Part shown: positions 1-8,003 of the stretch, in pieces
Layout of the letters: the number at the start of each line of letters is the position of its first letter
Position numbering within the stretch: the first letter of the stretch is position 1
Program-made: the position numbers and the translations under genes
The notes under the pieces: model-generated
What the model was told of the DNA's origin: nothing
Seen by the model: the letters and a program-made list of their open reading frames with translations, nothing else
The model's database searches: none
Source: Sulfuritalea sp.
Lineage (GTDB): Bacteria > Pseudomonadota > Gammaproteobacteria > Burkholderiales > Rhodocyclaceae
Length of the DNA: 64,000 bases
Direction: 5' to 3'
Assembly (NCBI GenBank): GCA_016708585.1
Contig: JADJFK010000001.1
Span: forward strand, 62,001 to 126,000

Positions 1-512
1 TCACGATTTACCTGACGGCGAATGTCGGCGTCCGCCTGGAGGACATTCCGCTGGTCTACCTGTGCGGCGGCTGCGCCACCTTCTTCACCTCGCGCCTGGT
101 GGGGCGCCTGGCCGACCGCTACGGCAAGGTGCGCACCTACCGCGCGATGGCGCTGTGCTCGATGCTGCCGCTGCTGGTGCAGACCCACCTGTGGCCGGTG
201 GCGCTGTGGGTCGCCGTGTTCTGGTCGACCGTGTTCTTCATCTTCGTCCCGGGACGCATGGTGCCGGCCATGGCGATCGTCACCTCCGCCGTGCAGCCGC
301 GCCTGCGCGGCACCTTCCTCTCGATGAACGGCGCCGTGCAGCAACTGGCCTCGGGCGGCGCCTCATGGCTGGGCGGCGCGATGATCGCCGCCGATGCCTC
401 GGGACGCATCGCCGGCTACGACCGGGTCGGCTGGCTGGCCGTCGGCGCCACCTGCCTCGCCATCGCCTTCGTCGGCCGCATCCACATGTACACGGGGAAG
501 CCGCCGGGCTGA
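1..512 (+). CDS. MFS transporter, C-terminal part (truncated by window edge)
   Basis: The reading frame is open from the left edge to a TGA at 510-512 and gives about 170 residues of membrane protein. It contains the MFS-like loop RLVGRLADRYGKVR followed by hydrophobic helices, and a GSxxxxLGG-like last helix region. This matches the C-terminal half of a major facilitator superfamily drug/sugar efflux protein, in which the loop between helices 8 and 9 repeats the G-x-L-a-D-R-x-G-r motif. The start lies outside the window, so substrate and full length cannot be judged. It converges with the acetyltransferase gene, 10 bp away. Confidence 0.8.
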   Translation, partial: TIYLTANVGVRLEDIPLVYLCGGCATFFTSRLVGRLADRYGKVRTYRAMALCSMLPLLVQTHLWPVALWVAVFWSTVFFIFVPGRMVPAMAIVTSAVQPRLRGTFLSMNGAVQQLASGGASWLGGAMIAADASGRIAGYDRVGWLAVGATCLAIAFVGRIHMYTGKPPG

Positions 513-522
513 AGCGGGCGGC

Positions 523-3168
523 CTATGCCGCCGGCGGGTGCAGCGTCAGGCGCATGTCGACCACGCCGGGGCCGGTCTTCAGGGTGAAGCCGAGCTTGCG
601 CGCGAGGTCCTGCATGCGCGTGTTTTCGCTCAGGGTTTCACCGCGCAATTCGCCGATGCCGCGGTTGCGCGCGCACGCGATCAGGTTTTCCATCAGGCGC
701 CGGCCGAGGCCGCCGCCCTTGACGTCGGAGGCGACCAGGATGGCGAACTCGGCCACCGCGTTGTCCGGGTCGGCCACCATGCGCGCCTCGCCCAGCGAGC
801 GCTCGACGCCGCCGGCGTCGCGCTCGATGGCCACCAGCGCGATCTCGCGGTCGTAGTCGATCTGGGTAAAGCGCGCCAGCTGCGAGCGCGGCAGCTTGCG
901 CATGGCGCCGAAGAAGCGCATGCGCGAATCCTCGGGGTCGAGCGAGGCGATCAGGTCGGCCAGCGTGGTCTCGTCCTCGGGCCGGATCGGCCGGATCAGC
1001 AGCTTCCTGCCGCGCCAGTCGATCTGCTGTTCGAGTTCGCGCGGGTAGGGGCGGATGGCGAAGCGGCGGAAGCCGGCGTGGCGGCCGCGCGGCTCGACGT
1101 GGATGTGCCGTTCGCGCGCCACCACGCCGCTGGTTTCGACGTGGATCGGGTCGAGTTCGACGGCGGTGACTTCGTCGATGTCGGTGAGCAGTTGCGACAG
1201 CCGCACCAGTACCGTCGCCAGCGCGGTTTCCAGGGCTTCGCGTTCTTCCTCCGCGGCCTCGCGGGCGAAGCCGCCGCGGGTGACCAGGTCCATCGCCAGG
1301 CGCCGGTTGAGCGGCGGCAGGGCCACCACGTTGTCGCGGGGGTCGCCGCCGGATGCGCCGAGGTAGATCACCGGCCCGAACACGGCGTCGTCGGCGACGC
1401 CCAGGCGCAGCGGCGGCAGGCCGCTGCGCGCGACGCTGGGCCGCAGGCGGTAGCCGCCGACGCGCACGCCGGGGAATTCGGCGCGGGCGCGGGCGCGCAG
1501 GCCGCGCACGGCGATGCGGATGTCCTCCGGCGAACGCAGCTCGCGCGCCAGCAGCGTGTGCCCGGCATCGCTGGCCAGCGCCAGCGCGATGTCGACCGGA
1601 TAGCCGGCGGCGTCGGCGGCGTCGATCGCGGCGTCGATGTTGCCCGCCGCCACGGCGTCCCCGGATTCGATGCCGTAGGCCAGCAGCAGCTGGCGCGCGC
1701 CGCGCGGCGGCAGCACGCGGGCGCCGGCGGCGAGCGCCTCGGCCACGGCGGCGCGGGCGCCATCGAGGTCGGGGACGAATTCCTCGGTCACCGAGGGCGG
1801 CATCTGCAGCAGCAGCTCGCGGTTGCGCTCGTAATTGACGATGCCGAGGAAGACCCCGATGGCCTTTTCCGGCGAGTCGTGCGCCAGCAATCCCTTGGCG
1901 GCGGCCACCTGCTGCGCTTCCCGCATCGCGCTGCCGCCGACCCAGCAGCTGAAGATGTTCTTGGCGGTCTGCGCCGCCGCGGCGCCGATCGCGGCGGCCA
2001 CCTCGGTGCCCGAGGCGAAGGGCGAGGGCGAATACACGGTGAGCACGGCGTCGATGCCTTCGTCCGCGGCCAGCGCGTCGAGCGCGGCGGTCCAGTGGGC
2101 GGGGCTCAGGTCGGGCGGCAGCGCCAGCGGGTTGCCCGGCGGCGCGCCGGTGCGCATCAGGCCGGCGAGTTTCTGCGCGGTTTCCGGGCCGAGCCGGGCC
2201 AGGCTGCCGCCGAATTTCAGCAGCGTGCCGGCGGCGATGCGGCCCAGGCCCCGGCCGTTGCCGACGATGGCGAGGCGCTCGCCGCGCAGCGGGCGCACCC
2301 GCGCCATGGCCTCGGCGGCGTCGAACAGGTCGTCCAGCGCGTCGATGCGGATCCAGCCGGCGCGGCGCAGCGCGGCTTCATAGACGTCGTCGCTGCACAA
2401 GGGGCCGGCTTTTCCGGCGCGGCTGTCGAGGTGCGCGCCGCGCATCGCCACCACCGGTTTGTTGCGCGCCGCGGCGCGCGCCGCCGACATGAACTTGCGC
2501 CCCGCCGGCGCCGTTTCGAACTGCACCAGGATGGCTTCGGTCTCCGGGTCCTCCGCCAGCCAGTCGAGCACGTCGGCGAGGTCGACGTCCAGCCCGGCGC
2601 CGAGGTGCACCACGGCGGAGAAGCCGATGCCCTTGCCCGCCGCGTGGTCCAGCGCCGCCGCGGCGATGGCCGCCGACTGCACCACCAGCGCGATCTTGCC
2701 GCGCCCGGCCATCACCGGTGCGACGCTGGCATTGAGGCGGCCGGACGGCACCACCAGGCCGCCGCTGCCGGGGCCGAGCACCCGCACCAGCTTCGGCCGC
2801 GCCGCGTCGAGGATGGCCTTGCGCGCCGCGGCCACCTGGGCTTCGCCCAGCTTCTCGCGCAGCGACGGCCCGACGATCACGGCGCGCGTGCCGCGCTTGC
2901 CCAGTTCGGCGACGATCCCGGCCACGTCGCGCAGCGGCGCGCAAACCACGGCGAGGTCGGGCGCCGCGGCCAGTTGCGAAAGATGGACGTGGGTGCCGAT
3001 GCCGAACAGCGAATGCTTCTTCGCCGCCACCGGCGTCACCGTGCCGGCAAATCCGCCCGCCGCCAGGTTGCGCAGCACCACGTCGGCATAGCAGCCCTGC
3101 TCGGCCGGTTCGGCGACCACGGCGACCGACCTGGGATGGAAGAGGAATTCGAGATTGCGGACAGTCAT
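523..3168 (-). CDS. Pat-like protein lysine acetyltransferase: acyl-CoA synthetase (NDP-forming) fold plus GNAT domain
   Basis: About 881 residues. Order of domains: a CoA-binding Rossmann domain (from MTVRNLEFLFHPRSVAVV), a succinyl-CoA-ligase-like central region, an ATP-grasp-like domain, and a C-terminal GNAT domain with the acetyl-CoA loop (VKGGGLGRRLMENL). This architecture is that of PatZ/YfiQ-type enzymes, which acetylate lysines on metabolic enzymes such as acetyl-CoA synthetase. The ATG at 3166-3168 is preferred over an upstream in-frame ATG at 3216, because homology begins at MTVRNLEFLF. Its own target cannot be read from the sequence. The gene stands alone on the minus strand. Confidence 0.85.
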   Translation of the reverse strand: MTVRNLEFLFHPRSVAVVAEPAEQGCYADVVLRNLAAGGFAGTVTPVAAKKHSLFGIGTHVHLSQLAAAPDLAVVCAPLRDVAGIVAELGKRGTRAVIVGPSLREKLGEAQVAAARKAILDAARPKLVRVLGPGSGGLVVPSGRLNASVAPVMAGRGKIALVVQSAAIAAAALDHAAGKGIGFSAVVHLGAGLDVDLADVLDWLAEDPETEAILVQFETAPAGRKFMSAARAAARNKPVVAMRGAHLDSRAGKAGPLCSDDVYEAALRRAGWIRIDALDDLFDAAEAMARVRPLRGERLAIVGNGRGLGRIAAGTLLKFGGSLARLGPETAQKLAGLMRTGAPPGNPLALPPDLSPAHWTAALDALAADEGIDAVLTVYSPSPFASGTEVAAAIGAAAAQTAKNIFSCWVGGSAMREAQQVAAAKGLLAHDSPEKAIGVFLGIVNYERNRELLLQMPPSVTEEFVPDLDGARAAVAEALAAGARVLPPRGARQLLLAYGIESGDAVAAGNIDAAIDAADAAGYPVDIALALASDAGHTLLARELRSPEDIRIAVRGLRARARAEFPGVRVGGYRLRPSVARSGLPPLRLGVADDAVFGPVIYLGASGGDPRDNVVALPPLNRRLAMDLVTRGGFAREAAEEEREALETALATVLVRLSQLLTDIDEVTAVELDPIHVETSGVVARERHIHVEPRGRHAGFRRFAIRPYPRELEQQIDWRGRKLLIRPIRPEDETTLADLIASLDPEDSRMRFFGAMRKLPRSQLARFTQIDYDREIALVAIERDAGGVERSLGEARMVADPDNAVAEFAILVASDVKGGGLGRRLMENLIACARNRGIGELRGETLSENTRMQDLARKLGFTLKTGPGVVDMRLTLHPPAA

Positions 3169-3229
3169 GTTGTTCTTGCTTCCGGGCGCGGCGGCGGGTG
3201 CGGTCCATTGTGCCACAGCGCCTCGGCGC

Positions 3230-3298
3230 GCTCCCGCCCCTTCAAGGGGAAGGTCGCCTGCGACGTTTGCGATTGGGGGGCCGGGGAGGGGGTGGGGT
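3230..3298. repeat. G/C-palindromic dispersed repeat (intergenic copy)
   Basis: The segment pairs a CCCGCCCCTTCAAGGGG arm with a downstream run of GGGGCCGGGGAGGGGG. The same style of element occurs inside rlmI (46961-47003) and before hslU (57387-57424). The rest of the 316-bp gap between the acetyltransferase start and mscL holds a 9-bp-stem hairpin at 3392-3416 (CGCCGGGCG, loop AGATCGA) and no gene. Confidence 0.45.
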
Positions 3299-3484
3299 AA
3301 GCAAGTCAGCCGGGGCGGGGCGCCGGAGGGGGTGCGGCGGCGCAGCGTGAGCCGCGCTTTTCAGCGAACTGGCGCTGGCGCTGCTGGGCGCCGCCGGGCG
3401 AGATCGACGCCCGGCGGGCGCGGGGGTGGCGGCGCGCGCCAGGGGGGCGGCTGGCGGGCAGTTATTCCTGACGCCGCCCGCGAC

Positions 3485-3913
3485 CTATTTCTTCAGCGCG
3501 TCGCGGATCTCGCGCAGCAGCAGCACGTCCTCGGCCGTGGGCGCCGGCGCCGGGGGCGGCGCTTCCTTCTTCAGCCGGTTGATCTGCTTGACCATCATGA
3601 AGATGACGAAGGCCAGGATGATGAAGTTGATCGCCACGGTGATGAAGTTGCCGTAGGCGAACAGCGGCACGCCGGCCTTGGTCAGCGCGTCGTAGGTCAT
3701 GGCGCCCTTGTAGTCGGCCGGCGGGTTGGCCAGCAGGATGAAGTAGCTGGAGAAATCCAGTCCGCCGATCACCCGGCCGATGATCGGCATGATCAGGTCC
3801 TTGACCAGCGAGTCGACGATCTTGCCGAACGCCGCGCCGATGATGACGCCGACCGCGAGGTCGACGACATTTCCCTTCATGGCGAATTCCTTGAATTCGG
3901 AGGCTATGCTCAT
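3485..3913 (-). CDS. mscL: Large-conductance mechanosensitive channel MscL
   Basis: 142 residues beginning MSIASEFKEFAMKGNVVDLA, the highly conserved amphipathic N-terminus and first transmembrane helix of MscL. The second helix (FITVAINFIILAFVIFMMVK) and the charged C-terminal coiled coil (EDVLLLREIRDALKK) follow. A Pro/Ala-rich linker (APPPAPAPTA type) joins them. MscL forms a homopentameric inner-membrane pore that opens under extreme membrane tension and releases solutes during hypo-osmotic shock. The ATG at 3913 follows an AAGGGA ribosome site; a longer in-frame ORF upstream is not conserved. Length fits the family (~136-150). Confidence 0.96.
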   Translation of the reverse strand: MSIASEFKEFAMKGNVVDLAVGVIIGAAFGKIVDSLVKDLIMPIIGRVIGGLDFSSYFILLANPPADYKGAMTYDALTKAGVPLFAYGNFITVAINFIILAFVIFMMVKQINRLKKEAPPPAPAPTAEDVLLLREIRDALKK

Positions 3914-3959
3914 GGCTGTTTTCCCTTTCGACTGAAAAAACCGGATGTGATCGGGACGG

Positions 3960-4598
3960 TCAGGCGCCGTCGCCGACGAATGGGTTGCTGCGCCGCTCGC
4001 GGCCGAAGGTGGACATCGGGCCGTGGCCGGAAATGAATTCGACATCGTCGCCCAGCGGCCAGAGCTTGCCCCTGATCGAATCGATCAGGGTCTGGTAGTC
4101 GCCGCGCGGAAAATCGGTGCGGCCGATGCTGCCGGCGAACAGCACGTCGCCGACCAGGGCCAGCTTCGACGGCGCGTGGAAGAACACCACGTGCCCCGGC
4201 GTGTGGCCGGGGGTGTACAGCACCTGCAGGGTTTCCCTGCCGACCGTGACGGTGTCGCCGTCTTCCAGCCAGCGCGTCGGGGTGAAGGGCTGCGCCGGCG
4301 GGAAGCCGAAGCTGCGGCTTTGCGCGACGAGCTGGTCGATCCAGAAGCTTTCCTCGCGCTGCGGGCCTTCGATCGGCACGCCGAGGCGCTGCGCCAGTTC
4401 GCCGGCGCCGCCGGCATGGTCGATGTGGCCGTGGGTGAGCAGGATCTTCTCGACCCGGACGCCGAGCCGCGCGGCGGTATCCACCAGCAGGTCGATGTCG
4501 CCGCCGGGATCGACGAAGGCGCCCTGCATGGTTTCGCTGCACCAGAGCAGGGTGCAGTTCTGCTCGAAGGGGGTGACGGGGATGATGCGGTATTTCAT
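3960..4598 (-). CDS. MBL-fold metallo-hydrolase (glyoxalase II-like, YcbL type)
   Basis: 212 residues with the metallo-beta-lactamase metal motif THGHIDHAGG and further ligands in YTPGHTPGHV, GDVLF and SGHGPMSTFG. The compact size without a C-terminal helical domain resembles YcbL/type II glyoxalase-like hydrolases that cleave thioesters such as S-lactoylglutathione, but substrate is not shown. Its ATG overlaps the comM stop by four bases (ATGA), so the two are co-transcribed, with comM first. Confidence 0.85.
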   Translation of the reverse strand: MKYRIIPVTPFEQNCTLLWCSETMQGAFVDPGGDIDLLVDTAARLGVRVEKILLTHGHIDHAGGAGELAQRLGVPIEGPQREESFWIDQLVAQSRSFGFPPAQPFTPTRWLEDGDTVTVGRETLQVLYTPGHTPGHVVFFHAPSKLALVGDVLFAGSIGRTDFPRGDYQTLIDSIRGKLWPLGDDVEFISGHGPMSTFGRERRSNPFVGDGA

Positions 4599-6145
4599 TG
4601 GCGTTCCTGTTCGGCGAGTCCGCGCCGGTAGTGGATGGCTTCGGCCACGTGCGATGCATTGACCTGCGCCGTGCCGGCCAGGTCGGCGACGCTGCGCGCG
4701 ACTTTGAGGATGCGATGATAAGCCCGCGCGGTGAGCGACAGGCGCGCCATGGCCTGCTTCAGCAGTTGCGCGCCGGCCGCGTCGGGTTGCGCATGCAGGT
4801 CGACGTCGTCGGGCCCGAGCTGCGCATTCGGTTTGCCCTGGCGGGCGACCTGCGCGGCGCGCGCGGCGCTGACGCGGTCGCGCACGGTGGCCGAGGATTC
4901 GCCGTCGCCGCGTGCGGAAAGATCGGCCTCGTCGACCGCCGGCACGTCGAGCATCAGGTCGATGCGGTCGAGCAGCGGGCCGGACAGCTTGCCGCGATAG
5001 CGCGCGACCTGGTCCGGCGTGCAGCGGCACTTGCCGGCGGGATGGCCGAGCCAGCCGCAGGGGCAGGGGTTCATCGCCGCCACGAGCTGGAAGCGCGCCG
5101 GGAATTCGGCGCGGCGGGCGGCGCGGGCGATGTGGATGTGGCCGGTTTCCAGCGGCTCGCGCAGGGCTTCCAGCACGCCGCGCTGGAACTCGGGCAGTTC
5201 GTCGAGGAACAGCGTGCCGTTGTGCGCCAGCGAAATCTCGCCGGGGCGCGGCGTGCCGCCGCCGCCGACCAGCGCGGCGCTCGATGCCGAATGGTGCGGG
5301 GCGCGAAACGGGCGCTGGTTCCAGTGCGCGAGGCGGAATGTTCCGGCCAGCGAATGCACGGCGGCGGATTCCAGCGCCTCGGCATGGGTCATCGGCGGCA
5401 GCAGGCCGGGCAGGCGCTGCGCCAGCATCGATTTGCCGGCGCCGGGCGGGCCGCTCATCAGGATCGAATGCCCGCCCGCGGCGGCGACTTCGAGCGCGCG
5501 CTTGGCCTGGGCCTGGCCCTTGACCTCGGCCAGGTCGGGGTAGCGGGCAAAAGTCGGCGCCGGCGGCACGGCGAAGGGTGCCAGCATTTCGCGCCCGGCG
5601 AGGTGGGCGCAGACCTGCAGCAGGTTCTGCGCCGGCAGGATTTCCATGCCTTCGATCAGCGCGGCTTCCGGCGCGCTTTCGAGCGGCAGGACGAAGGCGC
5701 GCGCGGCGTTGTGCCCGGTGGCGTGCCCGGTGTCGTACCGTGGTCCGGCTTCGTGGCGGATCGCGGCGCACATGGCAAGCGTGCCGCGCACCGCGCGCAG
5801 GTCGCCGGAGAGCGCGAGTTCGCCGGCGAATTCGTGGGCATCCAGCCCGGGCGCCTTGATCTGTTCCGAGGCGATCAGGATGCCGAGCGCGATCGGCAGG
5901 TCGAAGCGGCCGGATTCCTTGGGCAGGTCGGCCGGGGCGAGGTTCACGGTGATGCGCCGCTGCGGGAACTCGAAGCCGCAGTTCTGGATCGCGGCGCGCA
6001 CGCGGTCGCGGGCTTCCTTGACTTCGGTGTCGGGCAGGCCGACCAGGGTGAAGGAAGGCAGGCCGGCGGCGAGATGGACTTCGACCGTGACTTCCGGGGC
6101 CGCAAGGCCCGCCAGCGCCCGCGAGCGGAGAACGGCGAGCGTCAT
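4595..6145 (-). CDS. comM: YifB/ComM family Mg-chelatase-like AAA+ ATPase
   Basis: 516 residues. The N-terminal part (MTLAVLRSRALAGLAAPEVTVE) is the Lon-protease-like subdomain typical of YifB/ComM. It is followed by the Mg-chelatase AAA+ core with Walker A GPPGAGKS and Walker B LFLDELPEF, and a zinc-like cysteine cluster (NPCPCGWLGHPAGKCRC). ComM is a hexameric helicase that extends branch migration during integration of single-stranded DNA in natural transformation. Downstream it is coupled to the MBL hydrolase by overlap. A copy of the dispersed GTCGGCGCCGGC repeat (5549-5573) lies in the linker before the ATPase domain and encodes AVPPAPTF. Confidence 0.93.
   Translation of the reverse strand: MTLAVLRSRALAGLAAPEVTVEVHLAAGLPSFTLVGLPDTEVKEARDRVRAAIQNCGFEFPQRRITVNLAPADLPKESGRFDLPIALGILIASEQIKAPGLDAHEFAGELALSGDLRAVRGTLAMCAAIRHEAGPRYDTGHATGHNAARAFVLPLESAPEAALIEGMEILPAQNLLQVCAHLAGREMLAPFAVPPAPTFARYPDLAEVKGQAQAKRALEVAAAGGHSILMSGPPGAGKSMLAQRLPGLLPPMTHAEALESAAVHSLAGTFRLAHWNQRPFRAPHHSASSAALVGGGGTPRPGEISLAHNGTLFLDELPEFQRGVLEALREPLETGHIHIARAARRAEFPARFQLVAAMNPCPCGWLGHPAGKCRCTPDQVARYRGKLSGPLLDRIDLMLDVPAVDEADLSARGDGESSATVRDRVSAARAAQVARQGKPNAQLGPDDVDLHAQPDAAGAQLLKQAMARLSLTARAYHRILKVARSVADLAGTAQVNASHVAEAIHYRRGLAEQERQ
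5549..5573 (+). repeat. Dispersed GTCGGCGCCGGC repeat, copy 1 (inside comM)
   Basis: Perfect match to the core AAAAGTCGGCGCCGGC plus the tail GGCACGGCG. On the comM strand it reads AVPPAPTF, in frame. Confidence 0.7.
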
Positions 6146-6156
6146 CGGGGGCGGTG

Positions 6157-6423
6157 TTAAGAACCGGGCGCCGGGTCGGGCGGGGATTTCCGGCTGCGGG
6201 CTTCCAGTTCCGCGGCGCGCGCTTCCAGCGCTTCGAGCTTTGCCCGGGTGCGGGCGAGGACTTCGCGCTGCACGTCGAATTCTTCCCGGGTCACCAGGTC
6301 CAGCCTGGCAAACGCGCCGGCCAGCGCCGCGCGCAGGTTTTTTTCGATCTCGCCGGCCGGCGTCGCGGCCAGCAGCGACGACACGCGGGCGGACATTTCA
6401 TCGAGCAACTTGGGATTCAGCAT
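6157..6423 (-). CDS. ubiK: UbiK (YqiC/BMFP) accessory factor for ubiquinone biosynthesis
   Basis: 88 residues starting MLNPKLLDEMSARVSSLL. The C-terminal half is a coiled coil rich in E/A/R, the pattern of the BMFP domain. UbiK binds the ubiquinone-synthesis complex (partner UbiJ) and is needed for efficient aerobic ubiquinone production. It trimerises through the C-terminal coiled coil. It is 11 bp upstream of comM in the same direction and could be transcribed with it. It diverges from torF. Confidence 0.85.
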   Translation of the reverse strand: MLNPKLLDEMSARVSSLLAATPAGEIEKNLRAALAGAFARLDLVTREEFDVQREVLARTRAKLEALEARAAELEARSRKSPPDPAPGS

Positions 6424-6562
6424 GATGTTGGCGTTTTTTGGAAGTCGGGAAAACGTCTTCTTGTTTCAGTGAAGGCTGACGCTTGGTTCATCCGCGTTAA
6501 GCGTAGCGGCATAAATCAAAGTCTAGCACAGCGATATTCCGGGTCCCGGTGGCCGGCGAGCT

Positions 6563-6579
6563 TGCACCATGGCGGTGCG
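6563..6579. promoter_or_regulatory. NtrC-like enhancer site upstream of torF-glnK-amtB
   Basis: TGCACCATGGCGGTGCG is an inverted repeat TGCACC-N5-GGTGCG, one base from the NtrC consensus TGCACC-N5-GGTGCA. A weaker related repeat (TGCGCC-N4-GGTGCG) lies at 6624-6639. Both lie about 50-110 bp upstream of the sigma-54 promoter, the usual distance for an NtrC enhancer. Confidence 0.65.
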
Positions 6580-6673
6580 CTGCCGGGTGTTTTTGGCTTG
6601 GTTTGGTGCGGGCTTGTCGATGCTGCGCCGCATGGTGCGCGCAACTTGATGAAAAATCGATGAAAAATCTTCT

Positions 6674-6688
6674 GGCACAGTCCCTGCA
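6674..6688 (+). promoter_or_regulatory. Sigma-54 (RpoN) promoter for torF-glnK-amtB
   Basis: TGGCACAGTCCCTGCA (6673-6688) fits the -24/-12 consensus TGGCAC-N5-TTGCA with the required GG-N10-GC spacing (GG 6674-6675, GC 6686-6687). It lies 45 bp before the torF ATG. Together with the NtrC-like site this predicts expression under nitrogen limitation. Confidence 0.75.
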
Positions 6689-6732
6689 TAGAGGAGCCTG
6701 TAGTTTTCCCCAATCCTTCCAGGAGCACCACC

Positions 6733-7560
6733 ATGCGCAAGACCCTCATCGCCGCCGCCGTTGCCGGCCTGTTCGCACTGCCTGCCGTCGCCCAGACCGG
6801 CGACCCGTCCAAGGATGCTGCCGCGCCGGCCAGCCCGCATACGCTCGCCGGCAACCTCGGCATCTATTCCAGCTACCGTTTCCGCGGCATCGACCAGACC
6901 TTCGGCAAGCCGGCCCTGCAGGGCGGCATCGATTACAGCCATTCCAGCGGCATCTACCTCGGCAACTGGAACTCGAACGTCAGCGAAGGCGCCGGCTTCC
7001 CGGATGCCAACCTCGAGATGGATTTCTACGGCGGTTACAAGTTCAGCGTCGGTGATTTCGGCATCGATGTCGGCGCGATCTACTACTACTACCCCGGCAG
7101 CGATGCCGGCGTCGGGACGCTGTTTTCGCCGGCCAACAACAAATCCGGCAAGGTTCACTCGGGTGGCGTCAGCAATACCGAACTCTATGTCGGCGCGACC
7201 TGGAAATTCCTTTCCGCGAAGTACTTCTACTCGGTGGACGACTACTTCTCGGCGCCGGACACCGACGGCAGCAGCTACCTCGACCTGGCCGCCAACTACG
7301 ATCTGGGCAATGGCTGGGGCGTCAATGGCCACGTCGGCTATCTCGATTTCGACAACATGCGCAACGCCAGCTACACGGACTGGAAGATCGGCGTGACCAA
7401 GGACATCAACGGCTGGGTGTTCGGCCTGTCCTACATCGACACCAACGCCGATGGCAGCTGCAACAAGGGCCAGTTCTACTGTTTCGCCAACAGCAGCGGC
7501 AACGACACCAAGGATGCCGGGCGCGGCACCGCCGTGGTCTCCGTCAGCAAATCGTTCTAG
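6733..7560 (+). CDS. TorF family putative outer-membrane porin
   Basis: 275 residues with a signal peptide (MRKTLIAAAVAGLFALPAVA, cleavage near AQA/QTG) and alternating aromatic beta-strand pattern (IYSSYRFRGIDQ; DFYGGYKFSVGDFGIDVGAIYYYYPG). It ends VSVSKSF with a terminal Phe, the outer-membrane barrel signature. This matches the TIGR02001 family of small putative porins. It is first in an operon with glnK and amtB behind a sigma-54 promoter, so it probably helps nitrogenous solutes such as ammonium or small amines reach the periplasm. That role is inferred from context only. Confidence 0.8.
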   Translation: MRKTLIAAAVAGLFALPAVAQTGDPSKDAAAPASPHTLAGNLGIYSSYRFRGIDQTFGKPALQGGIDYSHSSGIYLGNWNSNVSEGAGFPDANLEMDFYGGYKFSVGDFGIDVGAIYYYYPGSDAGVGTLFSPANNKSGKVHSGGVSNTELYVGATWKFLSAKYFYSVDDYFSAPDTDGSSYLDLAANYDLGNGWGVNGHVGYLDFDNMRNASYTDWKIGVTKDINGWVFGLSYIDTNADGSCNKGQFYCFANSSGNDTKDAGRGTAVVSVSKSF

Positions 7561-7574
7561 GCATCTGAACCAAC

Positions 7575-7604
7575 CCCGCCGGCGACCCGGCCGGCACCGG
7601 CGGG
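7575..7604 (+). other. GC-rich hairpin between torF and glnK
   Basis: CCCGCCGG (7575-7582) pairs with CCGGCGGG (7597-7604) around a 14-base loop. No T-run follows, so it is unlikely to be a full terminator. It could be an mRNA-processing or stabilising hairpin that separates levels of torF from glnK-amtB. Confidence 0.45.
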
Positions 7605-7652
7605 ATGTTTCAAGACTTACCCAACCTCCTCAAAATTGCAAAGGAACCAGCC

Positions 7653-7991
7653 ATGAAACTCGTCACCGCCATCATCAAGCCGTTCAAGCTTGACGAGGTA
7701 CGCGAGGCCCTCGCCGCCGTCGGCGTGCAGGGGATCACCGTCACCGAGGTCAAGGGGTTCGGCCGGCAGAAAGGTCATACCGAGCTCTATCGCGGCGCCG
7801 AATACGTCGTCGACTTCCTGCCCAAGGTCAAGGTCGAAGCCGCCATCCGCGACGACCTGGTGGACCAGGTCATCGAAACCATCGAAAAGGCAGCCAGCAC
7901 CGGCAAGATCGGCGACGGCAAGATTTTCGTCTTCGACGTCGAACAAGTCATCCGCATCCGCACCGGCGAAACCGGTGAGGAAGCCCTTTAA
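7653..7991 (+). CDS. glnK: P-II nitrogen regulatory protein GlnK
   Basis: 112 residues, the exact PII length, beginning MKLVTAIIKPFKLDEVREAL. The T-loop contains Tyr51 (RGAEYVVDFLPK), the uridylylation site, and the C-terminal B/C-loop GKIFVFDVEQVIRIRTGE is intact. GlnK is a trimeric sensor of 2-oxoglutarate/ATP/ADP that blocks AmtB when nitrogen is plentiful. It lies 12 bp before amtB, the classic glnK-amtB pair. The ATG at 7653 follows AAAGGAACC; an upstream in-frame ATG at 7605 would add 16 unconserved residues. Confidence 0.97.
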   Translation: MKLVTAIIKPFKLDEVREALAAVGVQGITVTEVKGFGRQKGHTELYRGAEYVVDFLPKVKVEAAIRDDLVDQVIETIEKAASTGKIGDGKIFVFDVEQVIRIRTGETGEEAL

Positions 7992-8003
7992 GGGAGAGCC
8001 AGA

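Noticed and set aside
2490..2516. CCCGCCGGCGCCG in the acetyltransferase gene as a repeat copy
   Set aside because: Only the central GC palindrome matches; chance is likely at this base composition.
394..3300. 968-codon plus-strand ORF antisense to the acetyltransferase
   Set aside because: Its translation is Arg/Gly/Ala/His-rich without domains; the minus strand encodes a clear multi-domain protein.
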